Below are positions 33,246 to 42,671 of a stretch of 64,000 bases of DNA, one piece after another. The notes below the pieces were generated by a model that saw nothing but the letters and a program-made list of their open reading frames with translations, was not told the origin of the DNA and did no database searches. The stretch comes from Tistrella mobilis. Lineage in GTDB: Bacteria; Pseudomonadota; Alphaproteobacteria; Tistrellales; Tistrellaceae. How positions within the stretch are numbered: the first letter of the stretch is position 1; each line of letters begins with the position of its first letter. The position numbers and the translations under genes are program-made. The stretch lies in the NCBI RefSeq assembly GCF_039634785.1, contig NZ_JBBIAB010000002.1:1-64000 (forward strand), read 5' to 3'.

Positions 33246-33493
33246 GGAAAAGCAACTTCGCGCTCAGGCTACAGCCCTCGCTTCTCGAAGAGGCCCGCAA
33301 GGTGGCGGAAAGTGAGGGCGTGGCTCTCAATCAGTTCATCAACGTCGCGGTTGCGGAAAAGCTCTCCGCCCTGCGGACGGCCCGCTATTTCGAGGAACGT
33401 GCCGCCCGCGCCGACATCCCGAAGGCCCTCGACATCCTGAAGCGTGCAGGCCGGGACAATCCGCCGGTCGCGGGTGACAGGCTGGACGATTGA
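33242..33493 (+). CDS. RHH/HicB-like antitoxin of the truncated PIN toxin
   Basis: An 83-aa protein. SNFALRLQPSLLEEARKVAESEGVALNQFINVAVAEKL is a ribbon-helix-helix segment as in HicB-type and PIN-partner antitoxins. The short tail would contact the toxin. It overlaps the PIN reading frame by four bases (ATGA), a toxin-first order. It appears intact. Confidence 0.8.
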   Translation: MRKSNFALRLQPSLLEEARKVAESEGVALNQFINVAVAEKLSALRTARYFEERAARADIPKALDILKRAGRDNPPVAGDRLDD

Positions 33494-33520
33494 GCCATCA
33501 GCCAGCCTTCACCTGCGGCA

Positions 33521-34321
33521 TCATGCCGGGAGCCGACGGGTGCGGGCCGTAAAGGGATCGATCGCATCGAAATCGGCCGCCACCGGCACGCCGGTGTCGT
33601 CGGGCGTGATCGGGCTGCCGGGGGCGCGGCTGCGGTCCAGGCGGATGACCGCCATGCCGGCGCCGCGGGCGGCGGCGATTTCGCCCGGGTGGTCGGACAG
33701 GAACAGGATGTCGCGCGGGGGCCGGCCCAGCGCTGCTGCGATCTTCGTATAGGAGCCCGCCTCCACCTTCAGCCCGGTGGTGGTGTCGAAATTGTGCGAG
33801 AACAAGGGGTTGAGGTCGCCCGCCTCGGTATGGCCGAACAGCAGCAGCTGGGCTGCGACCGAGCCCGAGGAATAGACCGCGAGCGTAACCCCCGCCGCAT
33901 GCCAGCGGCGAAGCGCCGCCGCGACCTCGGGGTAGAGATGGGCGCTGAGCGTGCCGTCGGCATAGCCGTCGGCCCAGATCAGCCCCTGCAGGGTTTTGAG
34001 CGGGGTGATCTTGGCGTCGGCATCGATCCAGGCGATCAGCCGGTCGGCCAGGGCATCGATTTCCCCCGCCGCCCCCGGAGCCGCGGGCAGCACCCCGCCC
34101 TCGGCGCGGATGCGGGCGCGGACGTCGTCGAGGGCGGCCGCGACCTCGGGCAGATGGGCGTTGGCGTGCAGGAAATCACGCAGCCGCGCGCGGGCGAAGG
34201 GAAACAGCACCTCGGACACGAAGGCGATGTCGGTGGTGGTGCCCTCGATATCGGTCAGCACCACCGGTCCGCCATGCGAACCGGTTTCAGGCCGGCCGGC
34301 TGCGGTCGGATCACTCACCAT
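33521..34321 (-). CDS. mtnC: acireductone synthase (enolase-phosphatase E1)
   Basis: A 266-aa HAD-superfamily enzyme of methionine salvage that enolises and dephosphorylates 2,3-diketo-5-methylthiopentyl-1-phosphate. VLTDIEGTTTDIAFV is the MtnC form of the DxE motif I. YSSGSVAAQLLLFGHT is motif II, and FDTTTGLKVEAGSYTKIA (Lys) and FLSDHPGEIAAARGAGM complete motifs III and IV. The ATG at 34321 overlaps the mtnD end by 11 bp. It is the last gene of mtnB-mtnD-mtnC. Confidence 0.95.
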   Translation of the reverse strand: MVSDPTAAGRPETGSHGGPVVLTDIEGTTTDIAFVSEVLFPFARARLRDFLHANAHLPEVAAALDDVRARIRAEGGVLPAAPGAAGEIDALADRLIAWIDADAKITPLKTLQGLIWADGYADGTLSAHLYPEVAAALRRWHAAGVTLAVYSSGSVAAQLLLFGHTEAGDLNPLFSHNFDTTTGLKVEAGSYTKIAAALGRPPRDILFLSDHPGEIAAARGAGMAVIRLDRSRAPGSPITPDDTGVPVAADFDAIDPFTARTRRLPA

Positions 34322-34856
34322 GACGCGGGAAGCCCTCTGCGATCGGGCTGCCGGTGAAGCGCGCCACCCAGCCTTCCGGGTTGGTGAACAGGCGGATCGC
34401 GGCAAAGCGCGGCGCGGGGCCCATGTCGAACCAGTGCGGCGTGCCGGCGGGCACCGAAATCAGGTCGTCGCGGCAGCAGAGCGTGCGGAAGACCCGGCCG
34501 CCCAGATGCAGATAGAAGGTGCCCTCGCCTTCGACGAAGAAGCGCACCTCGTCTTCGGCATGGGTGTGCTCGTCCAGAAACTTGCGGCGCAGCACCGGAT
34601 GGTCGGGGTTGTCGGGGGTCAGCCGGATGACGTCGGCGGTGACATAGCCGCCCTCGGCCTTCAGCCGCGCAATCTCGGGCGCATAGGCGCCCAGGATCTC
34701 GGCCGCATCGCTTTCGATGCCGAGGGCATGGCGCGCGTCCCACCTTTCGAAACGCACGCCGACCTCGGCCAGCAGGCGGGCGATCGCCGCCGCATCATCG
34801 GTATCGGCGATCACCTGTGCGGGATCGGTTTCGGCATGAACGACCAGACGGCTCAT
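34311..34856 (-). CDS. mtnD: acireductone dioxygenase
   Basis: A 181-aa cupin enzyme of methionine salvage. The metal-binding motif HTHAEDEVRFFVEG gives two His and a Glu, and the second cupin motif GTPHWFDMG gives the last His. FLDEHTH precedes it as in ARD enzymes. With Fe it yields the methionine precursor, with Ni the off-pathway products. It overlaps mtnB by ATGA. Confidence 0.95.
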   Translation of the reverse strand: MSRLVVHAETDPAQVIADTDDAAAIARLLAEVGVRFERWDARHALGIESDAAEILGAYAPEIARLKAEGGYVTADVIRLTPDNPDHPVLRRKFLDEHTHAEDEVRFFVEGEGTFYLHLGGRVFRTLCCRDDLISVPAGTPHWFDMGPAPRFAAIRLFTNPEGWVARFTGSPIAEGFPRHGE

Positions 34857-35482
34857 CCGGCAATCCTCCGCAAGTCGAGAGACAGGGAAAACAGGGCATC
34901 GAAGGCATCGAGATGGCGTTCGGCATCGGCCGGCATCGCGCCCCAGGCATAGATGCCGTGGCCGGCGAGCAGATAGCCCGGCGCCGCGACCTGCCCTGCC
35001 CCGCGCAAGGCGGCCAGATGCGCCGACACCCGCCCGGCCAGGGCGGTGGTGTCCTGATCATTGGGGAAGACCGGCACGGTGACGGTGACGTCGTGGGTGA
35101 GGATGCCGGCAAAGGCCTTCTGCAGCTCCCAACCCGCCAGCTCCAGCACGCCATCGGCCGCGCGCAGATGCGAGATCAGCATCGAGGCCGGGCTGTGGAC
35201 ATGGAAGATGGCGCCGATCGCCGGATCGTCGCGATAGAGCGCCTGGTGCAGCGGCGTCTCGGCGGAGGTGCCGGCCGGCGCGGGGCCGTCGATCGCGACC
35301 TCGGCCAGATCCGCGGGCGTCAACCGGCCCTTGTCGCGGCCCGACCGGGTGACCAGCATCCGGCCCCCATCCAGCCGCACCGAGAAATTGCCCGAGGTCG
35401 CAGGCACCCAACCGCGCGCGGCCGCCGCACGACCCGCATGGATCACGGCCGCCGCCGCCTCGTCAAAACCCATCCCGCCCAT
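34853..35482 (-). CDS. mtnB: methylthioribulose-1-phosphate dehydratase
   Basis: A 209-aa class II aldolase-fold Zn enzyme. ATSGNFSVRL is the phosphate-binding region, SAETPLHQALYRDDPAIGAIFHVHSP holds the Zn-binding HVH, and LLAGHGIYAWGA supplies the third His. It dehydrates methylthioribulose-1-phosphate, feeding MtnC. It is the first gene of the operon; ATG at 35482, or an in-frame ATG at 35473. Confidence 0.93.
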   Translation of the reverse strand: MGGMGFDEAAAAVIHAGRAAAARGWVPATSGNFSVRLDGGRMLVTRSGRDKGRLTPADLAEVAIDGPAPAGTSAETPLHQALYRDDPAIGAIFHVHSPASMLISHLRAADGVLELAGWELQKAFAGILTHDVTVTVPVFPNDQDTTALAGRVSAHLAALRGAGQVAAPGYLLAGHGIYAWGAMPADAERHLDAFDALFSLSLDLRRIAG

Positions 35483-35969
35483 GGCGTGCTATTGTCTCCG
35501 GCAATGGTCACTCACACCCGGCCGGCCTCTTCCGGGCCGGGCGGACGCGACACCATCCTAGACAAGGGGGGTGAAGTTCAAAACGAAAAATCGCTGTTCA
35601 TCGACCTGATTACACAGCGTCACTAAGTTGTTTTCCCTCCACCCTCCCCTTCCCTCCCCACAGGCTGCGGCGCCAGGCCTCGGCTCCGCGCAGACGACTG
35701 AGGTGGGTGACGAGGACGGTTGATGGTCGGGACCGATCACTGGTACCGGGCATCAACCCGCTGCCCGGCTCCGGTTATCGACCTTGATGCCGCGTTTTCG
35801 CAGCCATGCCAGATGCATCGCGGGGCCTTTTACAGCCGATGAGAGCGGCCGTCCAGAGCGGGACACGGGCCAGGTTGGGGACCTTCAGATGTGGGGCGAT
35901 CAGATCGCGGCCCATCGGATCGGGTATTGGCCGGCCGCGGCGGCATCCGGCCCGGTCTTGATCATTCAT
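35483..35969. other. non-coding stretch upstream of mtnB
   Basis: No ORF with protein-like composition, no repeat and no clear riboswitch is visible. An AT-richer patch at 35575-35635 may hold the mtn promoter. The last 100 bp lead into the iteron array. Confidence 0.5.
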
Positions 35970-38674
35970 GATTGCGCAAGATGGATCTGGCAGGAAATGG
36001 CGATATCCAACCGGTTTGCGCCCCCGTCGCAGCCGGACGGGCCGACGGGCCCGCCGGATCGGCCATATCCCGGGCAATTCACGACGGTGCGAAGCCGTCT
36101 TGGCAGGAAATGCCCCCGCCTGCTGCGCCCCGCAGGCACCAGTGACGGACCGGCTCTCCGGGCCAGAGCCCGAGACCTCCTGCCATCCTTGCCAGTTCCA
36201 GATTGCGCAAGATAGATCTGGCTGGATACCGCAGGGTCCAGCCAGCCCCTGCGCCCCTGTCGCAAGTCGATCAGCTGTCGGGGCCCTCTGGTTTCGGCCA
36301 TATCGCGGCCGATTCCCGGCGGTACAGGGCCATTCCCGCGGACAACGTCCGCACCTGCCGGGCCGCGCGGGCGTCGATGACGGCTGGGCTCGCCGGAGCG
36401 GCGTAGAAGATGTCGGATGTTCTTTTCAGTTCCAGATTGCGCAAGTCAGATCTGGCAGTAAATCGCCTGGATCTCGTGCCACCGTCGCAGGTGGATCGGC
36501 TGGCAGGGCGGCGAGCGATCGGCCATGTCCTGGCAGATCCTGGCCAGCCAACACCACTGCCGCAGCCAACGCCCTGCCCGGCTGCGTCTCGGAGGCACCG
36601 ATGACGGACCGGTTCGCCGGGCCAGAGCCGAGGATTCAGGCGGCCCCGACAATTCCAGATTGCGCAAGATAGATCTGGCGGGAAATGGCGGTATCCACCC
36701 CGCCCGGGTGCCCACATCACAGCCGGGCCGGCCGGCAGGGGCCCCGAGGGATCGGCCATCTCTGTGCCCATTCCCGGCGCCCGTAAAGTCGTTACAGCAG
36801 GCAATGCCCGACACTGCTGCACCCCGCAGGCGCCAATCCGAGCCGGTTCTCCGAACCAGAGCTGGAGGCTTCAGCTATCCTCGCCAGTTCCAGATTGCGC
36901 AAGATAGATCTGGCGGGAAATGGCATGGTCCAGCCAGATCCGGCGCCACGTCTCAGGTGGATCGGCCGGCAGGGCCCCGGATATCGGCCACATCCCGGCC
37001 GCCAACCAGGGGTGCAAGGCCGTTACAGCGGGCAACGCTGCCGCCTGCTGGGCTCCGCAGGCGCCGATGGCGGGTCGGTTCTCCAGGCCGGCGCATAAGG
37101 TGTCGGCCTTGCCGCCATTTCAAGATTGCGCAAGATGGATCTGGCAGGAAATGGCCTGACCCAGCCAGTCCCACGCCTGCGGTGCCAGACTGGTGGGCTG
37201 GTGGGCCGGCGGGCCGATCGGGCGCGGGGGGATCCCCCATACTCCGGCCGGTATCTGCCCGCGCAGAGCTATCATGCCGTGACCAACTCGGCCCGCAGGC
37301 GCCGAAGACGAGCCGGGCCTTGAGGTCTGCGCGGAAGGCCGCGACGATCCCCACAGGTGGCCGATTGTGTCGGAAGGACGGGCGGAGCGCGGCATCCACA
37401 TACGGGCAGCCAGGCGCCACGCCTGCCGTCTTCGCCGGACGGGTGGGCGCGGCTGGAGGCCGGGCGCCGGGCTCCGGGCTCGGGGGCCGGGGGCGGGATG
37501 GGCGTTGGGACTTGCGTCTTGTGACTGTTGGCTGCATGGGGACCAGCCTGACGACACCGGGGCGGGCGGCGTTCCCTGCGCGCCGGCGATCGGCAGGACC
37601 GTCGCGCCAGGGCCGCGGAGGTCGCGGCCACCACCTGAAATCTTGATTGCGCCAGAAAGATCTGGCTGGAAACAGCCTCATACAGCCACCCACCGCCCGC
37701 GCTCTGCGGACCACTGCGGATGCCCGGGCCCCATGGCCGCGGGAGTAGGGGGAGGGGGGAGACAGGGGCGACAACCTTATACCGGCCGGCTCCTGTCGGT
37801 GCGGACGGGGCGGGCTGTTGGCACCTGATCCCGCGGACCCGCCGGCTGCCGGTCCGTTCAGCCTGTCGGGTCGGAGAGCAGGAGCAGCGCGTGGGAATCA
37901 CTCTGCCAGTTCCTGATTGCGCAAGATGGATCTGGCAGGAAACGCCATGACAGGCATGCGCGTCTCCGGCCGGCGGGGGAACCTGCCGGTGGGGCAGGGG
38001 GATCGGATTGCCAGACCTGACCCAGGTCTTTTGCATTTATTCGGAGTTCTGGCGCGGATACACCCGGGCCCTGCCATGCCTCGCCCGCGGGCGGGCGGCG
38101 ACGACCGGCGCGGCCGAAGCATGAGGCAAGTGTCTGCCATTTCTTGCAGGAACATGATTGCGCCAGCTATTTCTGGCAGGAAATAGTAGTTAAAGCGTTC
38201 ATCCACGGCAGGGGTGGACCGCAGTCAGGGGCAGGGCGGCCGGCTGCGGCGTTTGCCGGATCAAGATTGCGCAATGTTTATCTGGCTGGATCGGGCCTTC
38301 TTCTACCATGTGGGCGCGCCGTGAGAGACCGGCACTGCCGCATTGGACGGGAAGGCGGGCGGCCGGGCAGGCCGGACAGGCCGGACAGGCCGGACAGGCC
38401 GGACAGGCCGGACAGGCCGGACAGGCCGGACAGGCCGGACGGTGACACGGGGCCCGGGCAGGCACCAGCCTGAACGAGATTGCGCCAGCTTTTTACAGAT
38501 TGATCCTGCCGTAATTCCGGCGCCCGGCCTGCCGGTCGATCCATCCGGATCCTGGCGCATCCCGCCTGATCCCGCCCGATCCCGACAGATCCGGCGAGAT
38601 GCGGCAGGTGGGAGATGGTTGTTGCCTGCGTCAGCTCTTTCCTGATTGCGCAATATTTTTCTGGCAGGAAATGG
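35970..38674 (+). repeat. long-period iteron array, candidate plasmid origin
   Basis: Twelve copies of a roughly 31-bp element opening GATTGCGCAAGATNGATCTG and closing GCAGGAAATGG begin at 35970, 36201, 36436, 36658, 36893, 37124, 37645, 37915, 38156, 38265, 38478 and 38644. A half copy is near 36097. The first six are 231, 235, 222, 235 and 231 bp apart, and the intervening DNA is also related (GGACCGGTTCTCCGG, CGATCGGCCATATCCCGG and CCCCGCAGGCGCC recur), so this is a decayed tandem array of about 230-bp monomers. All copies point toward repA, 130 bp downstream of the last. No convincing gene lies in it. Confidence 0.85.
38361..38441. repeat. 9-bp tandem repeat, nine units
   Basis: Units of GGCCGGACA repeat head to tail. 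The central seven are identical, the first is GGCCGGGCA and the last GGCCGGACG. It lies between iterons 11 and 12 and is a likely variable-number locus. Confidence 0.95.
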
Positions 38675-38806
38675 AAGGGGCGGCGGCGAAAGCGGCGTGC
38701 CGGGGCCAACTCGCCGGCGGCACCGGCTGCCGAGACGTGGTAGTCTGGCCGCGGACACACCACCGCCAGCAGATGGGGGCGGCCACCCCCGGCCGCCCGG
38801 AGACGC

Positions 38807-40096
38807 ATGAAGCGACCGACCAAACGGACGGATACCCAGATCGACCTGTTCGTCGCACTGCCGGGCACCATCCCGACCTACGACCAGCAGGACACGATGG
38901 AGCTGCCCTTCTTCTCGCTGGCCAAGCCGACGCCGACCTCGCGCCGGTCTTCGATCGACTACCGGGCGACGGACGGCAATACCGAGATCCATATCAACGT
39001 CACCGCGCCCGAGAGCATCGGCGTCGCCACGATCTGGGATGCCGACATCCTGATCTGGGCCGCCAGCCAGCTGCGCGCGGCGCTGGACCGGGGCGAGCCG
39101 ACCTCTCCGACCATCCGGGTCTCGCTGTACGAATTGCTGCGCGGCATCGGCCGGCCGACCGGCGGCGACGAATACCGCCGCATCCTGAAGGCGCTGGAAC
39201 GGCTGAACGCAACCTTCATCCGCACCAATGTCCGCAGCGGCCGCCGCCGCGACCCCAAGGGCTTCCACTGGCTGGAAAGCTATTCGGCCCCGCTGGACGA
39301 AAACGGCCGTTCGCTCGGCATCGAATTCACCATCGCCGACTGGCTGTACAAGGGTATCGTCACCGACCGGCTGGTGCTGAGCATCGACCGGTCGTATTTC
39401 CAGCTCTCGGGCGGCATCGAACGCTGGCTTTATCGCCTGATCCGGCGCTATTCCACCGCCAACACCCAGGGCTATGTGCTGCCGCTGCGCTTCCTGCACG
39501 AGACCAGCGGCACAACCCAGCGCTATGCCGACTTCGCCAAGGAACTGCGCCGCACCATCGCCCGCCAGCGCCTGCCCGGCTATTGGCTGGATCTGCGCAC
39601 GCAGGAAGGCGTGGGCGAGGTGCTGTACTTCGTGGCGCGCGAACACCTGGCCCCGGCCCTGCCGGCGCCAGAGGTGGAGGCGAACGGCCGCAAGCGCCGC
39701 AAGGCACCGGCACCGGCGCCCGAAACCGCCACCGACGCGCTGATGGAAACCACGGTCGAAATTCTGCAACCGCCGGCCAGATCCCGGCGCAAGGCCGCCG
39801 CATCCGCAGATCACGCCGCCAACGCCGCGACGGGCGAGGGGCCCAAGCCCCGAACCCGACGCAAGACCACGGCCGCACCGGCCGATGCGCCGCCCGCAGG
39901 GGCCGAAACCCCGACAGACCGGCCGCTGACCGCCGATCTGCTCGACCAGGCGGTTCAGGCCGCGGCAAAACCCGCCCGCAAGCCGCGCAGCACAGGCCGC
40001 AAGACCACCGGCGCCGGGGCCGAAGCCCCGAAAAAACCCGCCGCACCGCGCAAACCGCGCGCAACCGCCGCCGCGAAGGGGGCGAAACCCCGATAG
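38807..40096 (+). CDS. repA: plasmid replication initiator protein A (RPA family)
   Basis: A 429-aa replication initiator. The conserved core (about 1-285) is of the RPA/PF10134 type: MELPFFSLAKPTPTSRR, SIDYRATDGNTEIHINVTAP, GVATIWDADILIW, LLRGIGRPTGGDEYRRILKALERL, IEFTIADWLYKGIV and LDRSYFQLSGGIERWLYRLIRR. The C-terminal 145 residues are a disordered Ala/Lys/Arg-rich tail. The DNA coding its end carries three copies of the GGGGCCGAAACCCCGA repeat (peptides such as GAETP, GAEAPK, GAKPR). The ATG has GGAG 5 nt upstream. It should bind the iterons at 35970-38674 and open the origin. Confidence 0.92.
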   Translation: MKRPTKRTDTQIDLFVALPGTIPTYDQQDTMELPFFSLAKPTPTSRRSSIDYRATDGNTEIHINVTAPESIGVATIWDADILIWAASQLRAALDRGEPTSPTIRVSLYELLRGIGRPTGGDEYRRILKALERLNATFIRTNVRSGRRRDPKGFHWLESYSAPLDENGRSLGIEFTIADWLYKGIVTDRLVLSIDRSYFQLSGGIERWLYRLIRRYSTANTQGYVLPLRFLHETSGTTQRYADFAKELRRTIARQRLPGYWLDLRTQEGVGEVLYFVAREHLAPALPAPEVEANGRKRRKAPAPAPETATDALMETTVEILQPPARSRRKAAASADHAANAATGEGPKPRTRRKTTAAPADAPPAGAETPTDRPLTADLLDQAVQAAAKPARKPRSTGRKTTGAGAEAPKKPAAPRKPRATAAAKGAKPR

Positions 40097-41002
40097 GGCA
40101 GGGGATGCGCCGGCCGGCGCCATGACGGCAGGGATGACGGCGTAAGCCCTTGATCATCAAGACAAGATGGCGCGGGCAGAGGCCGGGCGCCGATGCGACA
40201 TGACGGCACGGCATGACACGAGGCCCCCGCACGGCATGACACCCTGACGGTACGGCACCCCGGCGGCACGGCACGCCTGCGGATAGCGCAACCGGCACAA
40301 CCCTTTGAACCATAGGCAGCTTCCGGGCACTACCCCCGCGCCGGGGGGCGAAACCCCGATAGGGCAGCGCCGGCCGCCACGACCCCCGCGCGCAGGGCAG
40401 AATGAGGAGACGACCCCCATACGCAGCCGCGGACGGCCGAAATGAGGGTCGCCAGGGGCCGAAACCCCGATAGCACGCGCGCCGGAACCGGCTTTCGGGG
40501 GCCGAAACCCCGAGAGTCCGGGCCAGGACAGGGCAGTTCACGGGGGCCGAAACCCCGGCAATTCCGCCAGTTCGGGGGGCAAAACCCCGTGTCATGGCCG
40601 CGCGAGGGCCACAGCCATGCCCCCGGGCCCATGCCGGCAGCCGATCCGCCGGCCGGGCACCGGGCGGGCGAAACCTCTCTGTTGCCGCATTTTTTTTGCC
40701 GGGGGCCGAAACCCCGAGTCTGAGAACACCGGCCCGCAGCCAACAGCCGCGCCGTGGAAAACCGGTCTCCCACAGGCCGATTCGGGGTTTCGGCCCCCGG
40801 GCGCCGCGGAGAGGCCAGACCGACCCGCCACGGCCCGGATTGCGGGAGTCCGGCAGGAATCCACGGCTCCCGCAGGGGGCAGCGCGCCGCGGCTCTCATA
40901 CCTCTGCCATCAGAGGCCGAACCCGCCGGCAGCAGGGCGTTTCAAATGCAGCGAAGACTCCGGGGGCCGAAACCCCGATTCCCCTGGGGGCCGAAACCCC
41001 GA
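39899..41002. repeat. GGGGGCCGAAACCCCGA repeat family, 12 copies
   Basis: Copies begin at 39899, 40016, 40078, 40344, 40455, 40497, 40542, 40574, 40701, 40962 and 40986 on the plus strand and at 40782-40798 on the minus strand; a degenerate one is near 39838. Each has GGGG/CCCC arms around CCGAAA. The first three lie in the 3' end of repA, the rest in DNA without a gene. The family does not resemble the upstream iterons. It may be a second initiator-binding set, copy control or a structural RNA motif. Otherwise 40097-41464 holds no gene; a 14-bp direct repeat GCACGGCATGACAC occurs at 40206 and 40227. Confidence 0.85.
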
Positions 41003-41250
41003 TGATTATTTGCAGAAACCATGTATTGGGGGCTTGACAGACGCGGGAAGGCGTCCGGACTCGGCTTGACTCCAGGCTTTGGGGTGCGTTTCTCTTGTTT
41101 CTGACCGGAGTTGGGCCGGTTTTCTCATCCAGGCCGTTGTGCGTTCCGCGCCGGCCGCAGATCACGAAAGCCGATCACGCGTGCTGACCACAAACACGCA
41201 TGCCGACCACAAAAGGGGAGATCCGCCGATCATGGCCCTGAAATGAGATA

Positions 41251-41293
41251 GTCCCGTTTACGAAGCCGCTTTGGGCGACACCGCAAACGGGAC
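41251..41293. repeat. spaced inverted repeat upstream of the winged-helix gene
   Basis: GTCCCGTTT (41251-41259) and AAACGGGAC (41285-41293) are perfect 9-bp inverted arms 25 bp apart. Just upstream, TGCTGACCACAAA and TGCCGACCACAAA form a direct repeat (about 41180-41217). They may be operator or origin elements. Confidence 0.5.
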
Positions 41294-41464
41294 CGACCTC
41301 GACTGACAGACTGGCTTTCGCCGCCCTATCAGCACCGTGACAAGTCTGATTCTAGGCGGAATAGCTGCTGTTTTCAAGCGCCGACAAGGCGTTGACGGTT
41401 CTCCTTTGCCTGTCGTCCGGATGTGACACCGCGGATCACCAGATCCGGCCGGGAGTGTTTTGTC

Positions 41465-42628
41465 GTGTCCGACATCTTTGAACCGACCCGCCTCGGCTGG
41501 CTGCAAAGCGTGCAGCGCAGCCGGGAGACGGATGTTTACGGCCTGGCGCTGGCCGCCAGTCTGAGCGTGCTGGCCGGCAGCGACCATGTCGTGCGCGCCA
41601 GCCTGCGCGAGCTGGCCGAAACCGCCCGCATCAGCCCCAAAACCGCCGGCGATCGCCTGCAACGCCTGGCCGAAGACGGCCTGCTGACCCTGGTCGACAC
41701 CGGGGCCACCGGCGGCCATCAGCCGCGGCGCTTCTATCGGCTCGCCATGGCCGGCGTTGTTCCGGGCAGCCGGGGGCATGATGCCCGGGGGGCGGCTGCC
41801 ATCCCCGCGGCCATGGCGGCGCCGAAGCCCACGGCACCGGCGGCAGACCCGGCGCCGATCGTCGATCCGATGATCCGGCTGGTCAGCCGCATCCAGCAGG
41901 CGGCCGCGGCCCCGGGCTGGAAACGGGTGAAGGCCGCCGCCGCGGTGGCCGCCGCGGTCGAAGCCGCCGGCCGCGCGGCGGTGGAAGATTTCGCCGATCA
42001 GCTGGGTGCCGGCCCGAAACGCCCGGCCTATGACATCGCCGTCGCCCTGTCGCAGCTGGCCGGGACCGCCACCGCAACCGCCGCCGCGATGGCCACCACA
42101 CCGGCAACCACCGGCGATGCCGGCCAACGCGACGACGACGCGCGGTACGAGACCGGAGCCGCCCCCGAGGAGAGACGATCCGGGGATGGGCGATCCGACG
42201 ATGGGCAGACCCCGCCCCCCGCACCGCCGCTGCCCGCCGCCTATCGGGCCGAAGCCGAAAGCCTGGTGGTCCTGGCCGGGCTCGACCCCGCGCGCCGGCG
42301 CACACTGGACGCGCTGGTGACCGCAAGCGGCCGCCCGGCCCCCTGCTGGGGCCTGCGCGACATCACCGTCACCGCCATCGGCCGGGCACTGGCCGAGGCC
42401 GATCTCGGCCAGATCATCATCCCCCCATCCGTCGCGGATCTCCGCCACGACCTGCGCCCCAGACCCGCCTGCCAGACCACTCTGGCGCCCATAGGACTCA
42501 CCAGGAACAGGACTCTTCCTTCAAGACCATATCCGGACTCGGATTCGGAGCCGGGGTTGATGAGAATGGCAGGACGGCTTGCCGGCACGTCCGGTGGCGA
42601 GATGGTCGGACAGCGGGTCACGGGGTGA
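41465..42628 (+). CDS. winged-helix DNA-binding protein, plasmid-associated
   Basis: A protein of about 387 aa. The N-terminal 80 residues (TDVYGLALAASLSVLAGSDHVVRASLRELAETARISPKTAGDRLQRLAEDGLL) form a MarR/GntR-like winged helix. A long Ala/Pro-rich middle is followed by a second helical part (about 255-320, LVVLAGLDPARRRTLDALV and DITVTAIGRALAEADLG). I chose GTG 41465 (GGGAG upstream, MSDIFEPTRLGW); ATG 41423 is also in frame. I do not recognise the family. Its place between the repeat cluster and a defence-like gene fits a replication accessory or a regulator of either. Confidence 0.7.
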   Translation: MSDIFEPTRLGWLQSVQRSRETDVYGLALAASLSVLAGSDHVVRASLRELAETARISPKTAGDRLQRLAEDGLLTLVDTGATGGHQPRRFYRLAMAGVVPGSRGHDARGAAAIPAAMAAPKPTAPAADPAPIVDPMIRLVSRIQQAAAAPGWKRVKAAAAVAAAVEAAGRAAVEDFADQLGAGPKRPAYDIAVALSQLAGTATATAAAMATTPATTGDAGQRDDDARYETGAAPEERRSGDGRSDDGQTPPPAPPLPAAYRAEAESLVVLAGLDPARRRTLDALVTASGRPAPCWGLRDITVTAIGRALAEADLGQIIIPPSVADLRHDLRPRPACQTTLAPIGLTRNRTLPSRPYPDSDSEPGLMRMAGRLAGTSGGEMVGQRVTG

Positions 42629-42671
42629 GGCGGATGATGTGGCCGGCCAGGGTGATCGAGGTGATGGTGCC

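Noticed and set aside
35483-35640. Possible SAM riboswitch before mtnB
   Set aside because: I could not build a pseudoknot or a conserved SAM-II core; the idea came only from the pathway.
35968-38036. Several overlapping open frames of 100-370 codons on both strands in the iteron region
   Set aside because: They are Pro/Arg/Ala-rich, start and stop at different points in each repeat unit, and follow the repeated DNA rather than any protein pattern.
40330-41165. Short frames with repeated GVSAPG or GRNPDS peptides
   Set aside because: They are translations of the GGGGCCGAAACCCC repeat.
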